Origin: Vibrio natriegens NBRC 15636 = ATCC 14048 = DSM 759
Lineage (GTDB): Bacteria; Pseudomonadota; Gammaproteobacteria; Enterobacterales; Vibrionaceae
Length of the DNA: 64,000 bases
Assembly: GCF_035621455.1 (NCBI RefSeq)
Contig: NZ_CP141822.1
Span: 2,170,001 to 2,234,000, forward strand
Direction: 5' to 3'
Made by a program: the position numbers and the translations under genes
Shown here: positions 1-9,458 of the stretch, piece after piece
How the letters are laid out: every line of letters begins with the position of its first letter
Numbering within the stretch: position 1 is the first letter of the stretch
The notes under the pieces: model-generated
Told to the model about the DNA's origin: nothing
Seen by the model: only the letters and a program-made list of their open reading frames with translations
Databases searched by the model: none

Positions 1-1569
1 GGTTTTCACCCCGACTTCGTATTGACGCCCTTCCTCTGGGTCGAAAGCATCATCGTTAACATCTTTCTTTTCGACACTATTTGGATTAAAGCTTTCGCCA
101 TAACTGGTGTACAGAGAAGTTCCATCGATAATTTTATAGACGATCCCAGCCTGAGAAACGAAGGCATCTGTAGATTGAGTGTCATCCGTCGACTTGCTGA
201 CATAATCGAAATCGACATCTTGACGCATGTAGCGTAGTCCGCCCATCACGGTCCATTTCTCAGTTAGGTACACCGTATCTTGCAGGTATAAACCATAGTT
301 TGTGTAATCAGTAATACGGTGATCCACTTTATACGCGCTTTGATCTCGTTCAGTTACGTCTTGTGGGTTGGTAAAATCTACCGTTGTCGTCGCGTAAGTT
401 TCACGCAGGAAATCTCGCTTCTCTAGACCAATATTTCCGCCAAAAAGGAGCTGATGTTCAACGTCACCCGTCCAGAGGCTGCCGGTAGTGCGAACATCGA
501 CGAAGTGATATTCACGCTTATTGACTTGATCTCGGTCGCGTACTTTAACCAAGCTGGTCGAGTCAACCACATCTCTGGTTTCATGAAGATCACGAGTGTC
601 CTCATGCCACACACTACGCCAATCGACAGTCAGGTCGAAACCATTAATCAGCATGGTGTTGTAACTGGCAAACGCAACCAGCCCTTCATCTTCGTCCGTA
701 TCATCAGACGACTGGTAGTGCGTATCAATGGAAGCCACCTGGTCGATATCATTGTTCAGTGCCACCAGCCCGTCGTCAGCAACACGATGTTCTGACTGAA
801 GTTCCAAACCAAAGGTAAGTTCGGTTAATTCCGATGGACGATAAGTCAGTGTCGGGAATAAGTAGTAATTCTGCTGGTCAACATCGTCACGGTATGAGTC
901 TGCGTTTTCGCCACTGATAATCAGGCGATACATCCAGGTTTTGCTTGCATTTAGCGGCCCGGTGGCATCAATTGTCCCGGTAAACCCGTTATCGTCGCCG
1001 AAATCGCTCACGCTGGTCGCGTATGTTGTCGCCGACACATCATAGCTAAACGAGGCGGTATCTTGCGGCTTCTTAGTAATAATATTGACCATACCACCGG
1101 GCTGGATTTGACCATACATGATAGAAGCAGGACCTTTGAGAACTTCTACTCTTTCTACGTTTGCTGTTGTCGGCGATCCAAATCGAGAGGCAAGACCCGG
1201 TAGGCCGTTAACTTGAATGGTATTAAGATCGGCTGGCATACCACGCAGCGTAAAACCGTCGGCATCGACATTAGAGCGGGTTAAACCCGTGGTGTATCCA
1301 TAGGCATCATCCAATGTCGTCGCTCGGATATCCTGCAAGAACTGCTGGTTGATGACGTTAACCGTTTGTGGCGTGTCTAACGGGTCAATATCCGTTTTGG
1401 TTGCGGTCGTTACTCTAGGGTTCAAGTACGAGTTTTGCTGGCCAAAAACCACCATACTCTCATCCACACTTGCTACCTCTGCGGTAGTATTTTCTCCGGC
1501 GAAAACAACGGAGCTAAGCCCCATTGTAATTAATAAACTCTGGGTGATTGTGTTTACAGCAAATCTCAT
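1..1569 (-). CDS. TonB-dependent siderophore receptor, 3' end outside window
   Basis: Outer-membrane ferric-siderophore receptor powered by TonB-ExbBD. The open frame runs from an ATG at 1569 to the window edge (523 codons seen, C-terminal strands missing). Residues 1-24 form a signal peptide ending in SSVVFA. A plug domain follows (DTPQTVNVINQQFLQD, then FTLRGMPADLNTIQVNG and VEVLKGPASIMYGQ), then beta-barrel strands rich in Tyr, Asp and Thr. The DTPQTVNV and KGPASIMYG motifs are typical of the TonB-siderophore receptor family. It diverges from a FecCDE-like importer across a region with Fur boxes, so iron-repressed expression is expected. The exact ligand (citrate, hydroxamate or other) cannot be read from the sequence. 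Confidence 0.93.
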   Translation of the reverse strand, partial: MRFAVNTITQSLLITMGLSSVVFAGENTTAEVASVDESMVVFGQQNSYLNPRVTTATKTDIDPLDTPQTVNVINQQFLQDIRATTLDDAYGYTTGLTRSNVDADGFTLRGMPADLNTIQVNGLPGLASRFGSPTTANVERVEVLKGPASIMYGQIQPGGMVNIITKKPQDTASFSYDVSATTYATSVSDFGDDNGFTGTIDATGPLNASKTWMYRLIISGENADSYRDDVDQQNYYLFPTLTYRPSELTELTFGLELQSEHRVADDGLVALNNDIDQVASIDTHYQSSDDTDEDEGLVAFASYNTMLINGFDLTVDWRSVWHEDTRDLHETRDVVDSTSLVKVRDRDQVNKREYHFVDVRTTGSLWTGDVEHQLLFGGNIGLEKRDFLRETYATTTVDFTNPQDVTERDQSAYKVDHRITDYTNYGLYLQDTVYLTEKWTVMGGLRYMRQDVDFDYVSKSTDDTQSTDAFVSQAGIVYKIIDGTSLYTSYGESFNPNSVEKKDVNDDAFDPEEGRQYEVGVKT

Positions 1570-1662
1570 AAAACGGCTCAATTAAATTAACTTTATTGCA
1601 TATAAATTCATTATTATTTTGTTTCATTTGTACATAATTAGATACAAAACGAAGCTGGATAT

Positions 1663-1681
1663 AATAATTATTATCATTATC
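1663..1681. promoter_or_regulatory. Fur box upstream of the siderophore receptor
   Basis: AATAATTATTATCATTATC matches the 19-bp Fur consensus GATAATGATAATCATTATC at 16 of 19 positions. It lies about 95 bp upstream of the receptor ATG, in the divergent promoter region 1570-1900. The rest of that 330-bp gap is AT-rich and holds no convincing gene. Confidence 0.8.
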
Positions 1682-1808
1682 AATTCAAGTTAAACTTAAC
1701 TTAATGAGTCTGTTTGTGTTTGAGAGCCGCCATCTACCGCTTGAAATTATTACCACAATCCACAATGCATAATAAAAACAAGCGGTCAGTAAACGAATAA
1801 GTGCAATT

Positions 1809-1827
1809 GATTACGATTATCATAAAG
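1809..1827. promoter_or_regulatory. Second, weaker Fur-like box upstream of the permease operon
   Basis: GATTACGATTATCATAAAG agrees with the Fur consensus at 13 of 19 positions. It sits 74 bp before the first permease gene, so it may repress the importer operon separately from the receptor. Assignment is by consensus match only. Confidence 0.5.
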
Positions 1828-1900
1828 GTTACACTCGATGGACTTTTATTCCTTGTGGCTTGTAACCATTTTTAGCCTGAACGTTCATACGTAGTAATCG

Positions 1901-2902
1901 ATGCGAATTTTTTCCTCCACTCTTTATCTCTGGATACCATTGATTTTATTAACACTTGTAGGATCTTGTTATTCTCTTACCGTCTGGTCTAGTTTTCCGC
2001 TATCGGTCTCTCACATATACCAGTATCTGTTTGAATTTGATCCTATGAGTATGGAGCAACAAATCATTGCTTCGATTCGTATGCCCAGAGTGCTGGCTGG
2101 TCTTTTGATTGGCGCGAACCTAGCCGTCGCAGGGTTAATGATGCAGGGGTTGACCAGAAACCCTCTCGCTTCCCCTTCCATTTTAGGGATCAATGCAGGC
2201 GCAGCCTGTTTAATGGCGCTGGCAAGTATCGGCGTTCCCTTTTTAGAAACTATGCCGGGTGTATTAATAGCCTCAATTGGTAGCGTTCTCAGCGGCGCAG
2301 TTGTATTAACACTGGGTGGCTTCTTTTCTGCAAAGTCCCACCCTCTCAAGCTTGTGCTAGCAGGGATTGCCATCAATGCACTTCTTGTCGGTGTGACCAG
2401 AGCGGCGGTGATACTGGCCGATGATAAAGCGTATTCCATCATCAGTTGGCTGGCTGGGTCTCTTTCTTCTGTCGAATGGCAACAATGGAATACATTATGG
2501 CCAACCAGCGTATTAGGATTGATTGTGTCTCTTTTTGTCGCGAGACAGCTGAATCTCCTTGCGCTGGGTTCAGACGTTGCCACCAGCCTGGGAATAAATA
2601 TTAGACTTACCAGAGCACTGACTTATATCGCCGTCGTTTTACTTACCGCCTCCAGCGTCGCAATCGCGGGGCCAATCGGCTTCGTTGGTATGCTCGTCCC
2701 TCATATTGCAAAAAGGTTTGTCGGTAACGACTTTATAACCCTCATTCCAGCGAGTGCATTACTTGGTGCTGCATTGATTGTTTGGGCTGATGCTTTGTCG
2801 CGAGCAATTGCTTTTCCTGCCGAAACTCCGGTTGGCATAATTACAGCCCTTATCGGAACGCCTTGCTTTGTGTTTTTAGCCATGAGAAGTCAATCTTCAT
2901 GA
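1901..2902 (+). CDS. FecC-like iron-siderophore ABC permease
   Basis: Inner-membrane permease of the FecCD family (333 aa) that carries ferric siderophore from a periplasmic binding protein into the cytoplasm. It has about nine to ten hydrophobic helices. The family signatures RMPRVLAGLLIGANLAVAG, GLTRNPLASPSILGIN and the cytoplasmic EAA-like segment GPIGFVGMLVPHIAK are all present. By eye it resembles E. coli FecC (for example LAGIA, ADDKAY and WLAGS blocks). The ATG has no strong ribosome binding site. Its last four bases overlap the next gene (ATGA), the usual sign of translational coupling. It is the first gene of a three-gene operon that lacks a FecB-type binding protein. Confidence 0.9.
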   Translation: MRIFSSTLYLWIPLILLTLVGSCYSLTVWSSFPLSVSHIYQYLFEFDPMSMEQQIIASIRMPRVLAGLLIGANLAVAGLMMQGLTRNPLASPSILGINAGAACLMALASIGVPFLETMPGVLIASIGSVLSGAVVLTLGGFFSAKSHPLKLVLAGIAINALLVGVTRAAVILADDKAYSIISWLAGSLSSVEWQQWNTLWPTSVLGLIVSLFVARQLNLLALGSDVATSLGINIRLTRALTYIAVVLLTASSVAIAGPIGFVGMLVPHIAKRFVGNDFITLIPASALLGAALIVWADALSRAIAFPAETPVGIITALIGTPCFVFLAMRSQSS

Positions 2903-3867
2903 ACAACATAAAACTCACTCTGCTCTCTTCTTCACTCCTGATTATCGCAATTCTAAGCCTGATTGTGGGAGCGTCTGATATTTCTATAAGTCAGATCTCA
3001 ACGACCCTACTCAGCGGTGGAGAGTTTGACTTCACTATCAATCAATATCGTTTACCACGTATCATTCTCGCTATTGGCGTTGGAGCTGGTCTGGGTTTAT
3101 CTGGCATGTTGGTACAAGGCGTGATCCGAAATCCGCTCGCATCGCCAGATTTAATGGGGATAAGTGCCGGCGCAGGGTTAGCAGCAACGACCTTGTTAGT
3201 GATGTTTCCGCAAGCCCCGACACACTACTTACCTCTAGCCGCTCTTGTCGGTGGCTTTGCTGCCGCCGGAATGATTCTGCTCGTCAGCTACAAAATACAG
3301 CCAACTGCGGCAAGACTGGCGTTAATCGGTATCGCGATCAGCGCGTTTCTATCCAGCTTTATTGATTTTTTGATGGTGGTACACCCGATAGAGATCAACA
3401 CAGCCATGGTTTGGTTGACGGGTAGCTTGTGGGGAAGAAACTGGGAGCAAGTCCCTTTTATATGGATAACGCTCGCTATCATGGTTCCGTTTTCCTGCTG
3501 GTTAGCCTGGCGATTGGATGTAATGGGGCTGGGAGAAGATAGCGCGACCTCACTTGGTATTAAACCGCAGCGCATCAAATTACTCTCACTGATTAGTGCC
3601 GTTATTCTTGCCAGCGTCAGCGTGTCGGTATGTGGCACGATTAGCTTTGTTGGATTACTGGCACCGCATTTAGCAAGAATGCTATTTGGTCATAATCATA
3701 AATTGCTTGTGCCAAGCGCTGCCTTGCTTGGCGCTCTAATGGTATTGGTATCCGACACGTTAGCGAGGGGAATACACCCTCCTTTGGAACTTCCAGCCGG
3801 CGTATTAACGTCTTTAATTGGCGCACCATACTTTATTTTCTTACTGCAACGCTACAAGGGGTGGTGA
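2899..3867 (+). CDS. FecD-like iron-siderophore ABC permease
   Basis: Second permease subunit of the iron importer (322 aa from the ATG in the ATGA overlap; an upstream in-frame start at 2863 would only extend into the previous gene). It is a FecCD-family membrane protein with YRLPRIILAIGVGAGLG, GVIRNPLASPDLMGISAG and GTISFVGLLAPHLAR motifs, the last being the loop that contacts the ATPase. It pairs with the preceding subunit to form the heterodimeric channel. Its stop codon overlaps the start of the ATPase gene (TGATG), which supports a tightly coupled operon. Confidence 0.9.
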   Translation: MNNIKLTLLSSSLLIIAILSLIVGASDISISQISTTLLSGGEFDFTINQYRLPRIILAIGVGAGLGLSGMLVQGVIRNPLASPDLMGISAGAGLAATTLLVMFPQAPTHYLPLAALVGGFAAAGMILLVSYKIQPTAARLALIGIAISAFLSSFIDFLMVVHPIEINTAMVWLTGSLWGRNWEQVPFIWITLAIMVPFSCWLAWRLDVMGLGEDSATSLGIKPQRIKLLSLISAVILASVSVSVCGTISFVGLLAPHLARMLFGHNHKLLVPSAALLGALMVLVSDTLARGIHPPLELPAGVLTSLIGAPYFIFLLQRYKGW

Positions 3868-4631
3868 TGATAGCTGCAAATAATTTAAACGTTTCTTATG
3901 GTGACAAAATCATTATTGAAGCGCTCAATCTCACGCTACCTAAAGGCAAAATCACCGCTCTTATCGGTCCAAATGGATGTGGTAAATCAACCTTATTAAA
4001 AACACTGGCTCGAATTAATATGCCAACCAAAGGTGAGGTTTTGCTGAATGGAAAGGCATTGAAATCATACCGTGACAAACACCTGGCTCAAGAAATGTCT
4101 TTATTGCCTCAGGTGTTAGAAACGCCAGAGGGAATCACAGTAAAACGCCTGGTAGAATACGGTCGCTCACCCTACCTTTCACACTGGGGTAAGTTGGGCG
4201 AGCATGACAAGAACATGGTCGCGAGTGCAATGCGGGAAACAGGCGTAGATGACTTGGCAGAACAAACGGTTGAATCGCTATCCGGAGGACAAAGACAAAG
4301 AGCCTGGATAGCCATGATTCTGGCGCAAGACACCAATATTGTGATGCTGGATGAGCCCACGACCTACCTGGACCTTTCGCACCAGATTGAGCTGATGAAG
4401 ATCATGCGTGAGATGAACAACAAAGGAAAAACGGTGATCGTTGTATTACACGACTTGAATCAGGCATGTCGCTACTGTGATCACTTAGTTGTCCTCAAAA
4501 AAGGACAGGTCGTAGCCCAAGGCACACCGCACGATGTTTTTACTGAAACTCTGCTTAAAGACGTATTTTCACTCGATGCGCGAGTCATTCAGGATCCTGT
4601 CGCTAATACCCCGATGTGCATTGCCCACTAA
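3867..4631 (+). CDS. FecE-like iron-siderophore ABC transporter ATPase
   Basis: ATP-binding subunit (254 aa) of the ferric-siderophore importer. Walker A is GPNGCGKST at residues 34-42, the ABC signature is LSGGQRQRAWIAM, and Walker B with catalytic Glu is IVMLDEPTTYLD. The D- and H-loops follow (LDLSHQIE, VVLHDLNQA). The ATG at 3867 is preferred over the upstream GTG codons because AAGGGG lies at a suitable distance and the start overlaps the permease stop. It resembles E. coli FecE and FhuC. It closes the operon; a short GC-rich hairpin (about 4660-4680) lies before the convergent Lrp gene but lacks a good T-tract. Confidence 0.92.
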   Translation: MIAANNLNVSYGDKIIIEALNLTLPKGKITALIGPNGCGKSTLLKTLARINMPTKGEVLLNGKALKSYRDKHLAQEMSLLPQVLETPEGITVKRLVEYGRSPYLSHWGKLGEHDKNMVASAMRETGVDDLAEQTVESLSGGQRQRAWIAMILAQDTNIVMLDEPTTYLDLSHQIELMKIMREMNNKGKTVIVVLHDLNQACRYCDHLVVLKKGQVVAQGTPHDVFTETLLKDVFSLDARVIQDPVANTPMCIAH

Positions 4632-4693
4632 GTAATAGAACCCTGATAAGAGCCATTCTCTCGGGGTTTTATAGGCCCCGCCCTACAGGTAGG

Positions 4694-5167
4694 CTACTCA
4701 AGAGGCAGGTAAAGACTTTGTTTTGGTGTATCTAGTACCACGTTGGTCATGACGCGGCGAATCTGTGGGAACTGCTCCATTATCTGCTCAATAAACCCGT
4801 CGTAGCTTTTTGTATTCTCCGCTGTAATCACAACCATCAAATCGACATTACCTGTAACATAAAATACCTGCTGTATAGAAGGTTGAGACTCTGCCCAGCG
4901 TTTGAATTTATTGAGTACTGAGTAGTTATCTCTTTCGATTTCAATACCCGCAATAAACGTCATTGGGTGCGTAGAAAGCTCTGATTTAACGACAGCTATT
5001 TCGGCTTGGATTGCGCCCTCTTCCCGCAGCCGCTTTAATCTTCTCTGTACAGCAGAAGCAGACAGCCCTACTTGCTCGGCAATGACCTCGCTCGCCAAAC
5101 GACAGTTGCTTTGCATCAGTTCCAGAATCTTTTTATCGAAACTATCCAGAGTGGAAACGTCACCCAT
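4694..5167 (-). CDS. Lrp/AsnC-family transcriptional regulator
   Basis: 157-residue regulator with an N-terminal winged helix (LDSFDKKILELMQSNCRLAS, then VGLSASAVQRRLKRLREEG) and a C-terminal RAM/AsnC ligand-binding domain (VFYVTGNVDLMVVI). The start at 5167 is chosen because AGAGGA lies 5-10 bases upstream; the longer frame to 5194 has no such site. It diverges from a PLP-dependent sulfur-amino-acid enzyme, the same arrangement as mdeR-mdeA in Pseudomonas putida. It therefore probably senses an amino acid and controls the neighbour (inference). Confidence 0.9.
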   Translation of the reverse strand: MGDVSTLDSFDKKILELMQSNCRLASEVIAEQVGLSASAVQRRLKRLREEGAIQAEIAVVKSELSTHPMTFIAGIEIERDNYSVLNKFKRWAESQPSIQQVFYVTGNVDLMVVITAENTKSYDGFIEQIMEQFPQIRRVMTNVVLDTPKQSLYLPLE

Positions 5168-5355
5168 GGTTTTCCTCTTACTGTTATTCCGCATTATTGG
5201 GGTTTAAATGCGGGAAATCTTCCGTGTCGAGCCAAGAATAGCGGATTTTACTCACCAATTGGAATCCACAATTAAACCATTCGTTCGAGTAGAACTAAAA
5301 ACTGATTTCAGCCAAACAGACTTATGGCTAATGACAACGACTGGATTAAACAATA

Positions 5356-6633
5356 ATGCATAACGATGATTTCAAATTTGTATTGCCTCCAGAGTCTATT
5401 GACTCTCAAGCATTGGCTACTGAAACCTTGGCTCCTGAAACCCTAGCTCCTGAAACTCTGGCGGTTCATGCCGCTGTTCGACCTGACCCTCAAACAAAAG
5501 CCATCGCACCGAATATCGTGATGTCGGTAAATCACAGCTTTTTACCCAATGACGGGGCTTTTTCCGCACAAGGTATGCAAGACCTCGCCGACGCACCTTT
5601 CCTGTACGCAGGTTGGACAAACCCAACGGTTCGTTTACTCGAAGAACGTTTGGCCATTTTAGAACAGGCGGAAGATGGACTCGCAACAGCAAGCGGAATG
5701 GCAGCTATCACAGCGGTCTTCATGTCACTACTGAAAGCAGGAGATCATCTTGTTATCAGCGATGTTTGCTACGCCGCCGTTTTTGAGTTCGCTATCCAAG
5801 TTTTGCCTCAATTTGGAATTGAGGTTTCAGCAGTTGACACCACATGCACTACTAATGTGCAAAAGGCTCTACGCGAAAACACCAAGTTGGTGCATATAGA
5901 GACACCATGTAACCCTCTATTAAGGCTCTCTGATATAAAAGCGCTCTCTTCATTGCTTAAAAGCCGGGGGATCTTACTGAGTGCAGATTCGACGTTTTCA
6001 ACACCGGTTATTACCCGACCACTTGATCTTGGAGCAGATTTGGTCGTTCACTCTTTAACCAAATTCATTAACGGCCATGGCGATGTTCTCGGTGGGTGTG
6101 TTTTAGGCTCGAAAGCCTTAATTAGCAAGCTTAGAAGCGTTGCTGGCGTCTATTTTGGTGCATCTTTGAGCCCACAGAGTGCGTGGTTAATTATGCGGGG
6201 AATGGAGACTATTTATCCACGTATGAAAACACTGTGTGAGTCGGCTCACGCCATTGCGAATTGGTTAGAAAATAACCCAAATGTACAAAGGGTTTTATAT
6301 CCCGGTCTTGAGTCACACCAACAATTTTCACTAGCTAAACGGCAAATGGCATTTTTTGGCGGCATTATTGCATTCCAAGTAGAGGACATCGAACTGATTG
6401 AGCAACGATTTGCGCATGAGTCGAAGATGTTTTATTACGCATATTCGATTGGACATCAGCGAAGCTTAGCGGTGGTGTTGAAAACTGATGATTTGGACAA
6501 GTCTACTTATCGATTTAGCCCAGAACAAAAAGCGAACTTTTGCCGCGATGCGGGTAAGGGAGTCGTGCGGCTTTCAATCGGTCTTGAGTCTCCGGTCGAT
6601 TTAATTCGGGACTTGAGTCACCTTCTTAGATGA
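5356..6633 (+). CDS. PLP-dependent Cys/Met metabolism enzyme (gamma-lyase or cystathionine enzyme type)
   Basis: Fold-type I PLP enzyme of the Cys/Met metabolism family (425 aa). The Schiff-base lysine is K236 in HSLTKFINGHGD and the pyridine-contacting aspartate is D211 in SADSTF. YAGWTNPTVRLLE and ETPCNPLLRLSDI are family motifs. It could be a methionine gamma-lyase, a cysteine or cystathionine lyase, or a gamma-synthase; the motif NGHGD and the divergent Lrp gene favour a catabolic lyase. The N-terminus is about 30 residues longer than usual and contains an in-frame 15-bp tandem repeat giving ETLAP ETLAP ETLAV (5422-5466). A polar amino acid ABC transporter follows, which may import the substrate. 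Confidence 0.85.
   Translation: MHNDDFKFVLPPESIDSQALATETLAPETLAPETLAVHAAVRPDPQTKAIAPNIVMSVNHSFLPNDGAFSAQGMQDLADAPFLYAGWTNPTVRLLEERLAILEQAEDGLATASGMAAITAVFMSLLKAGDHLVISDVCYAAVFEFAIQVLPQFGIEVSAVDTTCTTNVQKALRENTKLVHIETPCNPLLRLSDIKALSSLLKSRGILLSADSTFSTPVITRPLDLGADLVVHSLTKFINGHGDVLGGCVLGSKALISKLRSVAGVYFGASLSPQSAWLIMRGMETIYPRMKTLCESAHAIANWLENNPNVQRVLYPGLESHQQFSLAKRQMAFFGGIIAFQVEDIELIEQRFAHESKMFYYAYSIGHQRSLAVVLKTDDLDKSTYRFSPEQKANFCRDAGKGVVRLSIGLESPVDLIRDLSHLLR
5422..5466 (+). repeat. Three 15-bp in-frame tandem repeats
   Basis: Three consecutive 15-bp units (GAAACCTTGGCTCCT and variants) encode ETLAP-ETLAP-ETLAV just before the conserved AVHA start of the enzyme domain. Unit number may vary between strains without shifting the frame. 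Confidence 0.85.
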
Positions 6634-6813
6634 AAATTGAATTTGTATGGCAATTTATTGGTTTTAAATTCGGAATGTTATTGAAACGTTACTAGATTGT
6701 GTTGCATTATCTTGTCGTTTTTGATGTAAGTTCGCGTTTGCGTGACACTCAATACAACATCGTATCTGTCATTGGACGAACAAAAAAATAACAAAATTTT
6801 TATAAGGGATATT

Positions 6814-7620
6814 ATGAAAAAATATATTAAATCTTCAGCAGCTGGACTTGTGTTTGCTTGCTCCCTGCTTGGTGCTAATCAAGCCATGGCAAAGTCTGAC
6901 CTAGAAGGTGTTATTAGTTCAGGTGAACTAAAAGTATGTTTTGATGCTGGCTATATGCCTTTCGAAATGAAAACCAAAGATGGCCGTTTCATTGGTTTTG
7001 ATGTCGATTTAGGTAAGCACATGGCTCGTTCTATGGGGGTTAAATTCACTCCTGTGAACACAGCTTGGGATGGCATTATCCCTGCGCTACAAACTAGCAA
7101 ATGTGACATCATCATGGGTGGTATGACAATCACTCCTGAGCGTAACTTGAAAGTTAACTTTGCTGACCCGTACATCGTTATCGGTCAGTCTATTATCCTA
7201 TCTCCAGCTCTTGAAGGTAAGATTAACAGCTACACAGATCTAAATGATCCAAAATACACCATTTCCACTAAGCTAGGCACAACTGGTGTAGAAGCGGCGA
7301 AGAAACGTCTATTCAACGCAAAAATTGACCTTTACGACACTGAGGTTGATGCAGTTCTACAAGTTGTTAACGGTAAAGCAGATGCTTTCGTTTATGACTT
7401 TCCATACAACTCGATCTACGCAGCTCAAAACAAAGGCAAAGTTGGACACCTAGCTGAACCTTTCACTTACGAGCCTCTAGGTTGGGCGATTCGTCAAGAT
7501 GACCCTAACTTCTTAAATTTCTTGAATAACTACTTGCGTCAAATCAAAGGCGATGGCACGTACGATCGTATGTACGACAAGTGGTTCAAGTCTGACGACT
7601 GGTTAAAAGAAGTTCAATAA
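6814..7620 (+). CDS. Amino acid ABC transporter substrate-binding protein
   Basis: Periplasmic binding protein of family 3 (268 aa). Residues 1-26 are a signal peptide ending in ANQAMA. The mature part shows the family landmarks GELKVCFDAGYMPFEM, GFDVDLGKHMA, WDGIIPALQTSKCD and MTITPERNLKVNFADPY. The ATG at 6814 follows AAGGGAT at good spacing; an upstream frame to 6742 has no support. It is followed by a permease and an ATPase on the same strand, so the three form one importer for a polar amino acid. The ligand is unknown; the PLP enzyme upstream hints at cystine or another sulfur amino acid. Confidence 0.9.
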   Translation: MKKYIKSSAAGLVFACSLLGANQAMAKSDLEGVISSGELKVCFDAGYMPFEMKTKDGRFIGFDVDLGKHMARSMGVKFTPVNTAWDGIIPALQTSKCDIIMGGMTITPERNLKVNFADPYIVIGQSIILSPALEGKINSYTDLNDPKYTISTKLGTTGVEAAKKRLFNAKIDLYDTEVDAVLQVVNGKADAFVYDFPYNSIYAAQNKGKVGHLAEPFTYEPLGWAIRQDDPNFLNFLNNYLRQIKGDGTYDRMYDKWFKSDDWLKEVQ

Positions 7621-7708
7621 TTAGCTTTAAGCCTAGCGAACTAAAACTAAGTCAACTGGGTAGCGTAAGTTGCCCAGTTCATTAAAAAGAAAAAAGAGAA
7701 TCTGAGTG

Positions 7709-8653
7709 ATGCAGTCTAAATCCTCAAAATGGATAGGACATGGAATTTATGTCCTAATAATGGCCATGCTGATTGGCGCGGTCTATTTCTCTGGCAAGAG
7801 TATTAACTATAACTGGCATTGGGATCGCCTTTGGCCGTATGTCGTCAACACCGAAATGCAACAGCTTCGAGCAAACGGTGACGGTACTGCCGTGGTTAAC
7901 GCTGGTCAGTTAACGATTGAGTTTGATGACTCTAGTCAGTCTCAAGTCATCGATCATTACACAACACTTTTAGTTGGAAACGGTGACTTGGTATTCCAAG
8001 GTGACACTGTTGCCCAGCTTAACGAATGGAAATTCGGACCGATTGCTCACGGTTTATGGGTGACGGTAAAAATATCCTTTATCTCCCTCATTTTTGCCGT
8101 CTTACTTGGCCTGATATTCGGCCTCATGCGGGTTGCGAAGAACCAAACAGCGAGAAACTTAGCTGTTACCTATGTTGAATTGATTCGCGGTACACCGCTG
8201 CTGGTGCAAATTTTTATCGTTTATTTCTTTATCGGAACCGTACTCGATTTTGATCGATTCACCGCAGGGGTAGTAGCATTATCTGTATTTACAGGCGCTT
8301 ACGTTGCAGAAATTGTTCGTGCAGGTATTCAGGCAATTCCTACAGGCCAAATGGAAGCGGCGCGCTCACTGGGTATGACCTATCCAAAAGCAATGCGCTA
8401 CATCATTCTGCCACAAGCACTAAAGCGTACACTGCCACCTTTGGCTGGTCAGTTTATTAACCTGATTAAAGACTCTTCGCTTGTTTCAGTTATCTCTATT
8501 ACCGACTTAACTAAAGCGGGTCGTGAAGTTGTGAGTGGCAGCTTTGCACCTTTCGAGGTGTGGTTCACTGTCGCGGCACTTTACCTACTAGTAACCGGGA
8601 CTCTGTCTTGGGCAATTCAACGTTTAGAGAAGAGGTTATCAGCCAGTGACTAG
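7709..8653 (+). CDS. Amino acid ABC transporter permease (HisM/GlnP type)
   Basis: Inner-membrane permease (314 aa) of the polar amino acid importer. The first helix is at about residues 10-28. A periplasmic segment of roughly 80 residues ([14 protein letters not shown] to [11 protein letters not shown]) follows and is larger than in the standard 220-240 aa family members. The canonical domain starts at [10 protein letters not shown], with [18 protein letters not shown] and the EAA loop [24 protein letters not shown] single permease gene suggests a homodimer. The ATG at 7709 is used rather than the overlapping GTG at 7706. It overlaps the ATPase gene by 8 bp. Confidence 0.9.
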   Translation: MQSKSSKWIGHGIYVLIMAMLIGAVYFSGKSINYNWHWDRLWPYVVNTEMQQLRANGDGTAVVNAGQLTIEFDDSSQSQVIDHYTTLLVGNGDLVFQGDTVAQLNEWKFGPIAHGLWVTVKISFISLIFAVLLGLIFGLMRVAKNQTARNLAVTYVELIRGTPLLVQIFIVYFFIGTVLDFDRFTAGVVALSVFTGAYVAEIVRAGIQAIPTGQMEAARSLGMTYPKAMRYIILPQALKRTLPPLAGQFINLIKDSSLVSVISITDLTKAGREVVSGSFAPFEVWFTVAALYLLVTGTLSWAIQRLEKRLSASD

Positions 8654-9398
8654 TGAATACAACGGCGAAGATATGGTTTACGCCAACAATGTAGACAAGT
8701 ATTACCCTAATGGCTGCCACGCTTTAAAATCAGTTTCAACGACAGTAAAACGTGGTGAAGTGGTGGTGATTATCGGGCCTTCAGGGTCAGGTAAATCAAC
8801 GTTCTTACGTACATTGAACCAGTTAGAAGAGATAAGCACTGGGACCATCATTGTTGATGGTTTCGACATGTATGCGAAAAGTACTGACATCAACGTTTTG
8901 CGTCAAAACGTTGGAATGGTATTCCAGAGCTTTAACCTCTTTCCACACATGACCGCGTTAGAAAACGTAATGATCGCGCCATTGAAAGTGGCTAAGCGCC
9001 CGAAGCATGAAGTGGAAGGCGAGGCGAAAGTGTTGATCAAACGTGTTGGTTTAGAAGATCGTATGAACAACTACCCAACGCATTTATCCGGTGGTCAGCA
9101 ACAGCGTGTTGCGATTGCCCGGGCACTCGCAATGAAGCCCGATCTGATGCTTTTTGATGAGCCAACTTCAGCACTCGATCCTGAAATGGTGGGTGAAGTA
9201 CTGGATGTTATTAAGTCATTAGCAAAAGAAGGGATGACCATGGTTATCGTAACTCACGAAATGGGCTTTGCCCGTGAAGTGGCCGACCGTGTGTTGTTTA
9301 TGGAAGACGGTAAATTGTTAGTGGATGACAGCCCTCAAGCGGTATTTGATGACCCAACTCATCCTCGTCTACAGCAGTTCTTGGCAAAAGTGCTGTAA
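8646..9398 (+). CDS. Amino acid ABC transporter ATP-binding protein (GlnQ/HisP type)
   Basis: ATPase of the importer (250 aa with the GTG start at 8646; an ATG at 8673 would give 241 aa, closer to the usual 240). Walker [11 protein letters not shown]-loop [12 protein letters not shown], signature [17 protein letters not shown] and Walker [16 protein letters not shown] are intact. The GTG start overlaps the permease end and has AGAGG about ten bases upstream. The gene ends the operon at a strong terminator. The sequence places it in the polar amino acid uptake subfamily; the exact substrate is not decided. Confidence 0.9.
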   Translation: MTSEYNGEDMVYANNVDKYYPNGCHALKSVSTTVKRGEVVVIIGPSGSGKSTFLRTLNQLEEISTGTIIVDGFDMYAKSTDINVLRQNVGMVFQSFNLFPHMTALENVMIAPLKVAKRPKHEVEGEAKVLIKRVGLEDRMNNYPTHLSGGQQQRVAIARALAMKPDLMLFDEPTSALDPEMVGEVLDVIKSLAKEGMTMVIVTHEMGFAREVADRVLFMEDGKLLVDDSPQAVFDDPTHPRLQQFLAKVL

Positions 9399-9415
9399 CC
9401 GTATTTGTGGAATGA

Positions 9416-9448
9416 AAACCGAGCTTCTAAAGCTCGGTTTTTTCTTTT
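9416..9448 (+). terminator. Intrinsic terminator of the amino acid transporter operon
   Basis: ACCGAGCTT-CTA-AAGCTCGGT (9-bp perfect stem, 3-base loop) followed by a T-tract. It may also serve the convergent hydrolase gene. Confidence 0.9.
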
Positions 9449-9458
9449 ATGGTGCTTT

